Of a stretch of DNA of 43,564 bases, positions 33,188 through 41,497 are shown one piece after another. The translations under genes were made by a program, and so were the position numbers. Each line of letters opens with the position of its first letter. Within the stretch, counting starts at the first letter, position 1. The stretch spans positions 1 to 43,564 of the forward strand of contig JBILKO010000010.1 of assembly GCA_044376615.1 (NCBI GenBank). The letters run 5' to 3'. Source of the DNA: CAISGS01 sp044376615. Its GTDB lineage: Bacteria > Pseudomonadota > Alphaproteobacteria > Caulobacterales > Caulobacteraceae. A model generated the notes under the pieces. The model had not been told where the DNA came from. It saw only the letters and a program-made list of their open reading frames with translations, and did no database searches.

Positions 33188-33966
33188 GCCCCCTGCCCGT
33201 CCTGACCCATCCAAGCCTGAGTGCCTTAAAGGGTATCCGCCACGCCTTTTTCACGCGTCAGGGCGGCGTCTCGGGCGGAATATACGATAGCCTCAATCTG
33301 GGCCGGGGATCCAAGGACGCGCCAGGCGATGTCGCGGAAAATCGCAGGCGGGCAGCGGCGCATTTTGGCCGAGGCCCCGACCAGCTCCTGACCGGTTACC
33401 AGACCCATTCGACCACCGTTCTTGATGCCCAGACCCTGATCACCGCCGGATCTTTAGAGGGCGACGCCGTCATCGCGCAAACGCCGGGCCTGATCTGCGG
33501 TGCCCTATCGGCGGATTGCGCGCCAATCCTACTGGCCGACGCCGAGGCCCGCCTAGTTTGCGCTGCCCATGCGGGTTGGAAGGGCGCGCTCCATGGCATG
33601 GCCCAGGCCGCGGTAGCAGCCATGGTCGCTCAAGGCGCCAGGGCCGATCTGATTGTCGCGGTTATCGGCCCCTGTATTGGCCCCAAGTCTTACGAGGTTG
33701 GCCAGGAGTTTCTAGATCGGTTCGAGGACCTCCAACCGGGCTCAAGCCGGTTTTTTGTTCCAGGCCTCGCCAGAGGCAAGCACATGTTCGATCTACCCGG
33801 CTTTGTGATTGAGCAGTTGCAACTGGCAGGCGTGATCGCACCGCAATGGATCGGCCGGGATACCTTGACTGAGCCTGACCGTTTCTATTCGAACCGGCGG
33901 GCGGTGCACCAGGGCGACGGCGACTATGGGCGGCTCTTGTCGGCCATTATGTTGGAAGCCAACTAA
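33184..33966 (+). CDS. pgeF: Laccase-domain purine nucleoside/peptidoglycan editing factor PgeF
   Basis: 260 residues of the YfiH/DUF152 family, with metal-ligand motifs QTHSTTVLD, LSADCAPIL and CAAHAGWKGALHGM, and a C-terminal SNRRAVHQGDGDYGRLLSAIML. Family members have purine nucleoside phosphorylase or deaminase activity, and in E. coli act in peptidoglycan amino-acid quality control. Third gene of the lgt operon. Confidence 0.92.
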   Translation: MSPLPVLTHPSLSALKGIRHAFFTRQGGVSGGIYDSLNLGRGSKDAPGDVAENRRRAAAHFGRGPDQLLTGYQTHSTTVLDAQTLITAGSLEGDAVIAQTPGLICGALSADCAPILLADAEARLVCAAHAGWKGALHGMAQAAVAAMVAQGARADLIVAVIGPCIGPKSYEVGQEFLDRFEDLQPGSSRFFVPGLARGKHMFDLPGFVIEQLQLAGVIAPQWIGRDTLTEPDRFYSNRRAVHQGDGDYGRLLSAIMLEAN

Positions 33967-34085
33967 TCCACGGTTGTGGATGTCATAAACCTAGGCCAGA
34001 AAGACGTGAAACTGTCATATTTGGCTTGCCCCTTCGGGGACGACTGATACAAGCCGCAGCATCACAGCCAGGGGAAAACGGATCG

Positions 34086-35021
34086 ATGAAGCTGCTCGCA
34101 GGCAACTCCAATCGCACACTGGCCACGGCCATTGCCGAATATCTCGACATCCCCCTGACCCGCGCCCAGGTGCGCCGCTTTGCCGATAATGAGGTCTTTG
34201 TGACCATTGATGAAAATGTCCGCGGCGAGGACGTTTTTGTCATCCAGTCGACCAGCTATCCGGCCAATGACAATCTGATGGAGCTATTGATCTGTATCGA
34301 CGCCCTGTCGCGCGCCTCAGCCCGGCGGATCACGGCGGTCATGCCCTATTTTGGCTATGCCCGTCAGGACCGAAAGACCGGCGGCCGCACGCCGATTTCG
34401 GCCAAGCTGGTCGCCAATATCATAACCCGCGCCGGTGCCCACCGGGTCCTAACAATGGACCTGCATGCCGGGCAGATTCAGGGCTTTTTCGATATTCCGA
34501 CCGACAATCTCGTCGCCATCCCCGTTCTGGCCCTGGACGTCCAGGCCCATTATAAAGATGCCGAGCAGCTGATGATCGTCTCGCCCGATGTTGGCGGCGT
34601 GGTGCGGGCCAGGTCCTTGGCCAAGCGGCTGAATGCGGATCTGGCGATTGTCGATAAGCGCCGCTCGGGACCGGGTGAGAGCGAGGTCATGAATATTATC
34701 GGTGATGTGGCTGGCCGGCGCTGCATCCTATTTGACGATATCGTCGATTCCGCCGGCACGCTCTGCAATGCCGCCGCCGCCCTGGTCGAGAATGGCGCGA
34801 CCGAGGTTTCGGCCTATGTGACCCATGGCGTCTTGTCTGGCGCAGCAATTGACCGGGTCAATAAGTCCGTCATGCGCGAGCTGGTTATTACCGACTCCAT
34901 CGAGGCCTCAGAGCCAGTCAGCAAGACCTCCAAGGTCCGAGTTGTTGGCACAGCCCCCTTGATCGGTGAGGCCATTCGCCGGATCGCCAACGAAGAATCC
35001 GTCTCCAAGCTGTTCGACTAG
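34086..35021 (+). CDS. prs: Ribose-phosphate pyrophosphokinase
   Basis: 311 residues from ATG 34086, which has AGGGG upstream (the frame opens at 34026 but the extra 20 residues are not like PRPP synthetase). It has MKLLAGNSNRTLATAIAEYL, the ATP-binding FADNEVFVTIDENVRGEDVF, the TMDLHAGQIQGFFDIPTDNL loop and the PRPP-binding CILFDDIVDSAGTL. It makes PRPP for nucleotides, histidine and tryptophan. Confidence 0.97.
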   Translation: MKLLAGNSNRTLATAIAEYLDIPLTRAQVRRFADNEVFVTIDENVRGEDVFVIQSTSYPANDNLMELLICIDALSRASARRITAVMPYFGYARQDRKTGGRTPISAKLVANIITRAGAHRVLTMDLHAGQIQGFFDIPTDNLVAIPVLALDVQAHYKDAEQLMIVSPDVGGVVRARSLAKRLNADLAIVDKRRSGPGESEVMNIIGDVAGRRCILFDDIVDSAGTLCNAAAALVENGATEVSAYVTHGVLSGAAIDRVNKSVMRELVITDSIEASEPVSKTSKVRVVGTAPLIGEAIRRIANEESVSKLFD

Positions 35022-35129
35022 GGACCAACGCGGGAAGATCCAATCGCCGCTTGGCTGATTTAAGCGCCGCCGCCACAGACAAGCCATAAATTTTCCTTTA
35101 TAGTCAATATATTGGAAAAGGACGCCCGC

Positions 35130-36248
35130 ATGAGCCAGCACGGCAATACAGACGGGCATAGCCTTATGGCCTTGGTTTGGGCTGGCCTATGCCTGACCCT
35201 CCTGACCGCTTGTGCCTCTCCTGCCTCGCCGCCCGCATCTCCGACGCCAGCCCCGCCGCTGGCGATTGCGCCAAGGATCGGATTATCGGACCGGATTGTC
35301 GATCTTGCGGCTAGCTATGCCTCGCATACGGACCGCGCCCGTAGCCTGTCCAGCACCTTCCAAAACGCCGACGAGGTGGCGAGTGAACTGCGTCAGGCTT
35401 CTGCCTATAAGGTTAGCGATTTCGAGGCCGGTGCGATTGCCTATGGCGCGGTTGTCGCCTTGCAAGACCCAGCCTTTATCACAGCGATCAGCGCCTATGC
35501 ACGCGATCCAGGCCGGCGGCTGGCCTTCGCCGAGCTCCTAAACGCCAATCCCGCGTCCATCAATGCGCTCGCTGGTACGCGCCACGCAGCAGATCAGGTG
35601 GTCGGGGCGATTGATGGCCACGGTCAGGCCCTGTTTTCCAAAGGGTTGGTGATCAAGCAGTCGGCATACAGTATTCAGCATCAAGCCTGGTCTAAAACCA
35701 TGGTCAATGGCCGTCCCCAGCGCCTAGCCGAGGTCAAGGCCTTGGGCGAGCAAGGCCTGGCACCAGACCGTCAGACCACCGACCTTATGCAAAGGGTCTC
35801 TAGCGGGCCTTCTCGCGAGCGTCTTGGCCCGCAAGAAGCACCAGAGCGACCAGGCCAGGCCAATACGGCCCTTGTTACCCGCGCCTTGGCGGTCGCCGCC
35901 TTGGCGGTGCTGGGCGAAGTGCGCAATGATCATGATGATCAAGCGCTCAGCTTGATGCAGGATGGGTCCACCCATCGCTGCCTAACCATGGCCAAGCTCA
36001 ACCTCTATCAGTGCCTGGCCGTCGCGGGCCCGCATTACGAGGATGTGTTTTGCATGGGCCAGCACGCGGTAAAGGACACGGGCCAATGCCTGATCGAGGC
36101 GGCTGGCGCGCCAATCGACCCCGCACTTTTGGCGGAAAATGCCCGCCTAGCCGCCGCAAGCCGAGCTGCGGCGATGGCCATACCCACCTTAGCGGCCACA
36201 AAGACCGCCCGCGCCAAGCGCACCGATGCCCGCAAACGTGGTCGCTAA
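35130..36248 (+). CDS. Probable lipoprotein, unknown function
   Basis: 372 residues from ATG 35130 (AAGGA upstream). A signal peptide ends in a lipobox L-T-A-Cys28, followed by a Pro/Ala/Ser linker (29-50). The mature part is mostly helical, with four Cys in CLTMAKLNLYQCLAVAG...VFCMGQHAVKDTGQCL (spacing consistent with two disulfides) and an Ala/Lys/Arg-rich C-terminus. It would be processed by Lgt. I do not recognise the family; it is plausibly an outer- or inner-membrane lipoprotein. Confidence 0.85.
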   Translation: MSQHGNTDGHSLMALVWAGLCLTLLTACASPASPPASPTPAPPLAIAPRIGLSDRIVDLAASYASHTDRARSLSSTFQNADEVASELRQASAYKVSDFEAGAIAYGAVVALQDPAFITAISAYARDPGRRLAFAELLNANPASINALAGTRHAADQVVGAIDGHGQALFSKGLVIKQSAYSIQHQAWSKTMVNGRPQRLAEVKALGEQGLAPDRQTTDLMQRVSSGPSRERLGPQEAPERPGQANTALVTRALAVAALAVLGEVRNDHDDQALSLMQDGSTHRCLTMAKLNLYQCLAVAGPHYEDVFCMGQHAVKDTGQCLIEAAGAPIDPALLAENARLAAASRAAAMAIPTLAATKTARAKRTDARKRGR

Positions 36249-36358
36249 CCGTGCTTAAGGGCAAGGAAACTAGCATTATCGGCATGTTCTATCGGTCACA
36301 GCCGTTGCATGGCCTAAAAGAAGCGTGTATCTACCGCCTCCTTATTCGTCCGACCTAC

Positions 36359-36389
36359 GCCGCGCGACCTTGCGCGGCGGTTTCGTTTT
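36359..36389 (+). terminator. Hairpin with T-rich tail directly before rplY
   Basis: GCCGCGC-N6-GCGCGGC followed by GGTTTCGTTTT, ending only about 7 bp before the rplY ATG. It could be the lipoprotein gene's terminator, or a leader hairpin/attenuator of rplY, since no promoter fits between it and the start codon. Confidence 0.55.
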
Positions 36390-36395
36390 GAGAGC

Positions 36396-36992
36396 ATGGC
36401 CATGGCCGAGATTGTATTGAATGTAGATGTCCGCGGCCGCACCGGCACTGGCGGAGCCCGTGAATCGCGCCGCGCAGGCGAAGTTCCTGGCATACTGTAT
36501 GGTGGCAGCCTGCCGCCTGTCGCCATCTCGGTGAAGAGCAATGAATTCCGCAAGGCCCTGCTCAGCGGCAAGCTGATGGGTCACCGGGTGACCTTGTCGC
36601 ACGAAGGCAAGACCCAGATGGTCATTGCCAAGGACATCCAGTTCCACCCTGTGACCGACCAGCCCGTGCATTTTGACCTTTACCGGGTCGATGCCCACCA
36701 GCTGATCAAGATCAATGTGCCTGTGCATTTCGCGCATCAGGACGCCTCGCCCGGCATGAAGCGTGGCGGCGCTTTGAATATCGCTTATCATGAGATCGAA
36801 CTCCTGGTTCCAGCCGATGAAATTCCGGAAGAGGTCGTTGTTGACCTGTCGGGTCTGGAAGTTGGTGGTCAGGTTCATATTAATGACGTGACCTTGCCTA
36901 AGGGCTCCAAGCCTGCCCTGCGCGGCAATTTCGTGATCGCCTCGATCACGGCGACCGGCGCAACCAAGGATGCCGACGCCGCTGAGGCATAG
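36396..36992 (+). CDS. rplY: 50S ribosomal protein L25/general stress protein Ctc
   Basis: 198 residues, the long Ctc form. The N-terminal L25 domain (VLNVDVRGRTGTGGARESRRAGEVPGILYG) binds 5S rRNA; a C-terminal TL5-type beta domain (about 97-185, INVPVHFAHQDASPGMKRGG) follows, with a short acidic end. ATG 36396 or 36402 may both serve. It is followed by a terminator and pth, the standard neighbour. Confidence 0.95.
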   Translation: MAMAEIVLNVDVRGRTGTGGARESRRAGEVPGILYGGSLPPVAISVKSNEFRKALLSGKLMGHRVTLSHEGKTQMVIAKDIQFHPVTDQPVHFDLYRVDAHQLIKINVPVHFAHQDASPGMKRGGALNIAYHEIELLVPADEIPEEVVVDLSGLEVGGQVHINDVTLPKGSKPALRGNFVIASITATGATKDADAAEA

Positions 36993-37033
36993 GGGCGGCC
37001 CGTCCAATAGGACGAACCTTTTAGAATTGAAAT

Positions 37034-37072
37034 AAAAAGGCGGGACCGCTATTTGGCGTTTCCGCCTTTTTT
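37034..37072 (+). terminator. Intrinsic terminator between rplY and pth
   Basis: AAAAAGGCGG pairs with CCGCCTTTTT around an imperfect inner stem (CCGC with GCG), followed by a run of T. It lies 42 bp after the rplY stop. Confidence 0.85.
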
Positions 37073-37113
37073 GTCTTAGCCCACCAGTGGGCAATCCCTT
37101 GGAAGGGCATGGC

Positions 37114-37731
37114 ATGTTGATCTTGGCGGGCCTGGGCAATCCCGGGGGCAAGTATGAGCGCAATCGGCACAATATTGGCTTTTTTGCCATGGACGAATTG
37201 GCCAGCCGGTGGAGGTTTGGCCCTTGGCGGACCAAGTTTCAGGCCCAGATCTGCGAAGGCAATATCGACACGCCCGCTGGCGAGGTGCGGTGCCTTCTCA
37301 TGAAGCCGCAGACCTATATGAATGAAAGCGGCCGCGCCGTTGCCGAGGCGGCCAAGTTCTATAAGACCGCGCCCGATCAGGTCGTGGCCTTTCACGATGA
37401 GCTCGATCTTGCCCCTGGCCGGTTTCGCATGAAGACGGGCGGTGGTGCAGCGGGGCATAATGGTATCCGCTCCATCATGACCCATATCGGCCCCAATTTC
37501 CGCCGCGCCCGCATGGGCATTGGCCATCCAGGGGATAAGGACCTAGTGCATGGCTGGGTCTTGAGCGACTTCAACAAGGCCGATGGCGGCTGGATCGAGA
37601 CCCTGTGCCGCGCCCTGGCCGATGCCGCCCCCCTGTTGGCCGCCACCGAGGACGAGAAATACCAGACCGAGGTCATGCGCCTTGCCCCGTCGCCTAAGGC
37701 TGACCCGCGCAAGGCTGGGTTGGGGGACTAA
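37114..37731 (+). CDS. pth: Peptidyl-tRNA hydrolase
   Basis: 205 residues from ATG 37114 (GGAAGG upstream). It has GLGNPGGKYERNRHNIGF with the catalytic His, KPQTYMNESG, FHDELDL (catalytic Asp) and GGAAGHNGIRSI. It frees tRNA from drop-off peptidyl-tRNA and is essential. It lies after rplY and before ychF, a common alphaproteobacterial order; the C-terminus has a short extension. Confidence 0.96.
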   Translation: MLILAGLGNPGGKYERNRHNIGFFAMDELASRWRFGPWRTKFQAQICEGNIDTPAGEVRCLLMKPQTYMNESGRAVAEAAKFYKTAPDQVVAFHDELDLAPGRFRMKTGGGAAGHNGIRSIMTHIGPNFRRARMGIGHPGDKDLVHGWVLSDFNKADGGWIETLCRALADAAPLLAATEDEKYQTEVMRLAPSPKADPRKAGLGD

Positions 37732-37843
37732 GCTGCCCCTAACCCATTCCACCATTTGCACTCGCGGCCTTGGTCGGCCATAACAGCCCCCGACCCGCCG
37801 CAGCTTGTGGCACCTTGTTTTTGCTTCCTGACCCGAGGACCCG

Positions 37844-38941
37844 ATGGCGCTCAAAGTCGCAATCGTTGGCCTGCCCAATGTGGGCAAGTCCACCCTGTTT
37901 AATGCCCTGACCCAAACCGCCCAGGCCCAGGCAGCCAATTATCCCTTCTGCACGATTGAGCCCAATACGGGCGATGTCGCGGTGCCCGAACCAAGGCTAG
38001 ACGCCCTGGTCGCAATTGCAGGCTCAGAAGAGATCATCCCGGCCAGGATCAATTTTGTCGATGTCGCGGGCCTGGTGCGCGGCGCGTCCAAGGGCGAGGG
38101 CCTAGGCAATCAGTTCCTGGCCAATATTCGCGACTGTGATGCCGTCGCCTTTGTGTCACGCTGTTTTGTCGATGATGACATTACCCATGTGGAGGGCCGG
38201 ATCGATCCCCTGTCCGACCTGGAAATCATCGAAACCGAATTGATGCTGGCCGATCTGGAAAGCCTAGAAAAGCGCGTTGTCGGCTTGGAAAAGCGCGCCA
38301 AAGGCGGGGACAAGGACAGTATTGCTACCCTGCGCCTAGCCAAGATCGCGCTCGATCAGCTCAATGCCGGCAAGCCCGCCCGCGCGGCCAAGATCGATAA
38401 GGAAGACCAGAAGGGCTGGCACATGTTGCTGCTCCTAACCGCCCTGCCCGCGCTTTACGTCTGCAATGTCGATGAAGGCAGCGCCGATAGCGGCAATGCC
38501 CTGTCCACCGCCGTCGCCGAACGCGCCGCAAAGGACAATGCCAAGTCGGTTGTCATCTCGGCCAAGATTGAAAGCGAGATCGCGCTGCTCGACCCCAGTG
38601 AGCGGGCTGAATTTTTAGAGACCCTTGGCCTGGCAGAGCCTGGCCTCAACCGCCTAATCCGTGAAGCCTATAGCCTGCTTGGCCTCCAGACCTATTTCAC
38701 CGTGGGGCCCAAGGAGGCCCGCGCCTGGACCATCCATGTCGGCGATACAGCGCCCCAGGCCGCCGGCGTCATCCATACCGACTTTGAGAAGGGCTTTATT
38801 CGGGCCGAGACCATTGCCTATGATGACTATGTCCGGCTGAAAGGCGAACAAGGGGCCAAAGAGGCCGGGCGCATGCGGCTCGAAGGCAAGGACTATGTGG
38901 TCCAGGACGGCGATGTCCTGCATTTCAGGTTTACGAGCTAA
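37844..38941 (+). CDS. ychF: Redox-regulated ATPase YchF
   Basis: 365 residues of the Obg-like GTPase class. It has the P-loop GLPNVGKSTLFNALT, DVAGLVRGASKGEGLGNQFL, and NVDE in place of the usual NKxD (which makes YchF prefer ATP), an alpha-helical coiled-coil insert and a C-terminal TGS domain with FEKGFIRAETIAYDD. It associates with ribosomes in translation and stress response. Confidence 0.97.
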   Translation: MALKVAIVGLPNVGKSTLFNALTQTAQAQAANYPFCTIEPNTGDVAVPEPRLDALVAIAGSEEIIPARINFVDVAGLVRGASKGEGLGNQFLANIRDCDAVAFVSRCFVDDDITHVEGRIDPLSDLEIIETELMLADLESLEKRVVGLEKRAKGGDKDSIATLRLAKIALDQLNAGKPARAAKIDKEDQKGWHMLLLLTALPALYVCNVDEGSADSGNALSTAVAERAAKDNAKSVVISAKIESEIALLDPSERAEFLETLGLAEPGLNRLIREAYSLLGLQTYFTVGPKEARAWTIHVGDTAPQAAGVIHTDFEKGFIRAETIAYDDYVRLKGEQGAKEAGRMRLEGKDYVVQDGDVLHFRFTS

Positions 38942-38961
38942 GCACGCCTCGCAGTTGCCCG

Positions 38962-39047
38962 CCTTCCCCGCAAAGGCGGGGATCCAGATATGGGCCAACC
39001 GTCTGATCGCACGAGACAGGTCTGGGTCCCCGCCTGCGCGGGGAAGG
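38962..39047. repeat. REP-like doublet of two inverted GC-rich hairpins
   Basis: Units 38962-38988 and 39021-39047 are 27-bp inverted copies of each other (only a few mismatches). Each contains a small stem CCCCGC-N4-GCGGGG and ends near CAGA or TCTG, and they flank 32 bp of unique sequence. Such extragenic palindrome pairs are frequent in alphaproteobacterial genomes and are moved by RAYT-type transposases in other lineages. It lies between ychF and the first dienelactone hydrolase gene. Confidence 0.75.
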
Positions 39048-39134
39048 AGGATGTGGGGGATAGGGTTCGCGGGACCTCGACGGCGCTAATGTTTTCCTCT
39101 TAACTAGACCCACCCCCCCCGTTGAGGCCAACTC

Positions 39135-39815
39135 ATGAGCCAGACCATCACCCTGTCCAGCACCCATGACGGGTTTGAATTCAGCGCCCTGCATGCTGAT
39201 GCCGTCGGCCCGCGCAAAGGCGCCATTGTCATCATCCAGGAAATCTTCGGCATCGACCAATATGTCCAGGCCGATGTTGAGCGCTGGAGCAAGCTGGGCT
39301 TTGAGGCCATTGCCCCGTCTATGTTTGACCGGCAAGAGCGCGGCTTTACCGCTGAGCATGATCCGGAGGGGCTTCAGGCGGGCTTTAAGCACGCTACGGC
39401 CAATGGTCTGGACAATGCCATGGGCGACCTGACCGCCTGTGTTGAGTTTCTAAAAGTGCGCGGGCCGGTGTTTATGGTAGGCTATTGCTATGGCGGCGCC
39501 ATGACCTGGCAGGCGGCGGGACGGATTGATGGGATTGCGGCAGCCTCAAGCTATTATGGCGGTCAGGTGGCGGCCAATGCGGCGCTAACCCCCAAATGCC
39601 CGATCATTTGTCATTTTGGCCGCAAGGACGGCCATATTCCGGCGGATGAGGCCAAGGCTGCAATCACTGCCGCCCAGCCGCATGTGCCGGTCTATATTTA
39701 CGAAAACTCCGGCCACGGCTTTAACAATGATGGCCGGCCTGACAGCGATCTTGATGACGCCAAGCTGGCCCGGGAACGCAGCCTGGCCCTGTTTGCGGCC
39801 AATGGCGCAGGCTAA
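39135..39815 (+). CDS. Dienelactone hydrolase family protein 1
   Basis: 226-residue alpha/beta hydrolase with Cys118 in GYCYGG, Asp165 in GRKDGHI and His194 in SGHGFNND as the catalytic triad. Glu36 in QEIFG, the residue that activates the Cys in classical dienelactone hydrolase, is present. The family hydrolyses cyclic lactones such as dienelactone, but many members act on unknown substrates. It is 5 bp upstream of a second copy, so an operon of two. Confidence 0.92.
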   Translation: MSQTITLSSTHDGFEFSALHADAVGPRKGAIVIIQEIFGIDQYVQADVERWSKLGFEAIAPSMFDRQERGFTAEHDPEGLQAGFKHATANGLDNAMGDLTACVEFLKVRGPVFMVGYCYGGAMTWQAAGRIDGIAAASSYYGGQVAANAALTPKCPIICHFGRKDGHIPADEAKAAITAAQPHVPVYIYENSGHGFNNDGRPDSDLDDAKLARERSLALFAANGAG

Positions 39816-39820
39816 CCACC

Positions 39821-40498
39821 ATGGGCGAAAAGGTCAGCCTGATCAGTAAGGCCGACGGCTTTGCCCTGGACGCCTATCACGCGGCCCCGCAAGAGGCGCG
39901 GCGCGGCGGTCTGGTGATTTTGCATGCGGTCTGGGGCGTGACCCCGCATATTCGCGGCCTGGCCGACCAGTTCGCTTCTGAGGGCTATGAGGTCCTGTGT
40001 CCCTCGCTTCTGGGCCGGTTTGAGGCCGGGTTTGCTGAGAAGGACCTTGACCCAGCCAAGCTAGACCAAAGGTCCAGCTATGCCGCCGCGACCGGTTGGG
40101 GCGGGGAGTGTGCGGCCGATATCCAGGCGGCGATCGATACGCTTGAGGGCCCTGTGTTTGTCATGGGCTTTTGCTTTGGCGGAACGGCGGCCTGGATCGC
40201 GGCCTGCCAATGCACCGGCATTGCTGCCGTATCGAGTTTCTACGGCGGCCAGATTATCTATTATGTGGACCAGGTCCCGCAGTGCCCGATCCAGCTGCAC
40301 CTTGGCCGCCAAGATGAGCTGATCCCGGAAGCCGAACGGGACGCGATCGCCGCCGCCCATCCAGACCTTCCTATCTGGCTCTATGACGCCGGTCACGCCT
40401 TTGTTGCGCCCAATGGCTTTCATGCCGATAGCGCAAACCTGGCCATGCTAAGGACCCGGCAGCTTTTCCAAAGGCAGGCGCGTAAAGGCGAAATGTAA
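39821..40498 (+). CDS. Dienelactone hydrolase family protein 2
   Basis: 225 residues with Cys118 (GFCFGG), Asp165 (GRQDELI) and His192 (YDAGHAF), so the triad is intact. Glu36 of copy 1 is replaced by Ala (LHAVWGV). The two proteins align with the same numbering up to the triad, pointing to an old tandem duplication with divergence. Different substrate use is inferred. Confidence 0.9.
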   Translation: MGEKVSLISKADGFALDAYHAAPQEARRGGLVILHAVWGVTPHIRGLADQFASEGYEVLCPSLLGRFEAGFAEKDLDPAKLDQRSSYAAATGWGGECAADIQAAIDTLEGPVFVMGFCFGGTAAWIAACQCTGIAAVSSFYGGQIIYYVDQVPQCPIQLHLGRQDELIPEAERDAIAAAHPDLPIWLYDAGHAFVAPNGFHADSANLAMLRTRQLFQRQARKGEM

Positions 40499-40547
40499 TG
40501 CTAGGCCGTCGGGCCGTCATAGCCTCTGACCCGCCCGGCTTGAAACG

Positions 40548-41417
40548 CTAGCCGCGTAAGACGCGGCCAGCGACAGCGTCAAGCTTGGCGATCAGGGCCG
40601 GATCCCTGGCGTCCGGCGCAGTAATAATGGCCCCGTCTAGACAGGTATCAATTGGCGAGGGCGCGCGTGGCCCAGTTAGGCTAGCTGCCAGGTGCTGAAC
40701 CGCGTTGCGAGCCTTGGATGAGTTGTCCGCAAGAACCGCCAAAATATTGGCCACCTCCACCGGCGCAAACTCCTCATGCCAGCCATCATAATCGGTGATC
40801 ATGCCCACAGAAGCGTAAGGCAGCTCAGCCTCGCGGGCCAGCTTGGCCTCGGGCATGTTGGTCATGCCAATGATGTCGCAGCCCCAGGACCGGTAAAGTT
40901 CGCTTTCAGCCTTGGTCGAGAATTGCGGGCCCTCCATAGCGAGGTATACCCCGCCCTCAATCACTCGTGCGCCAGCGGCCCTAGCGGCGACGGCGGCGAG
41001 ACTGGACAGGCGCGGACAGGTTGGATGGGCCATGGACACGTGCGCGACCAAGCCCGTGCCAAAAAAGCTCTTAGTCCGGGCGAAGGTTCTGTCAATGAAC
41101 TGGTCTGCGACGACAAAGGTGCCGGGATTTAGGGCCTCGCGCAGCGAACCCACGGCGGACAGGGACAAGACATCGGTGCAGCCGACCCGCTTAAGCGCAT
41201 CAATATTGGCTCGGAAGTTCAGGTTGGACGGCGGGATACGGTGCCCCCGGCCATGGCGCGGCAAAAAGACCAGCTTGACCGCGCCTATCTCGCCCATAAG
41301 CAATTCGTCGGAAGGGTCGCCCCAAGGCGTATCGACCTTGACCCAGCGGCGGTTCTTTAGGCCCTCGATCTCATAAAGACCCGAGCCGCCGACTATGCCT
41401 AATACCCAATCGCTCAC
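40548..41417 (-). CDS. mtnP: 5'-methylthioadenosine phosphorylase
   Basis: 289 residues from GTG 41417, chosen because GGGGGG lies 7 bases upstream (TTG 41423 would have it directly adjacent). It has GIVGGSGLYEIEGL, PRHGRGHRIPPSNLNFRANI, the phosphate/adenine site MEGPQFSTKAESELYR and GMTNMPEAKLAREAELPYA. It phosphorolyses MTA to adenine and methylthioribose-1-phosphate. No other methionine-salvage gene is visible here. Confidence 0.94.
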   Translation of the reverse strand: MSDWVLGIVGGSGLYEIEGLKNRRWVKVDTPWGDPSDELLMGEIGAVKLVFLPRHGRGHRIPPSNLNFRANIDALKRVGCTDVLSLSAVGSLREALNPGTFVVADQFIDRTFARTKSFFGTGLVAHVSMAHPTCPRLSSLAAVAARAAGARVIEGGVYLAMEGPQFSTKAESELYRSWGCDIIGMTNMPEAKLAREAELPYASVGMITDYDGWHEEFAPVEVANILAVLADNSSKARNAVQHLAASLTGPRAPSPIDTCLDGAIITAPDARDPALIAKLDAVAGRVLRG

Positions 41418-41437
41418 GTCCAATTCCCCCCAAATAA

Positions 41438-41466
41438 AAGGCCCCGTTCGGTGAGGAACGAGGCCT
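41438..41466 (-). terminator. Intrinsic terminator of the petBC operon
   Basis: On the minus strand GGCCTCGTTC pairs with GAACGGGGCC (one mismatch) and is followed by TTTTATTT. It lies 32 bp after the petC stop and 21 bp before mtnP, which shows mtnP is probably transcribed separately. Confidence 0.85.
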
Positions 41467-41497
41467 TGAAGTCTTCGCCAATCCCTAAGCCTATGGC

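Noticed and set aside
36342..37235. 297-residue minus-strand frame over rplY and the start of pth
   Set aside because: Antisense to two conserved genes and crosses a terminator.
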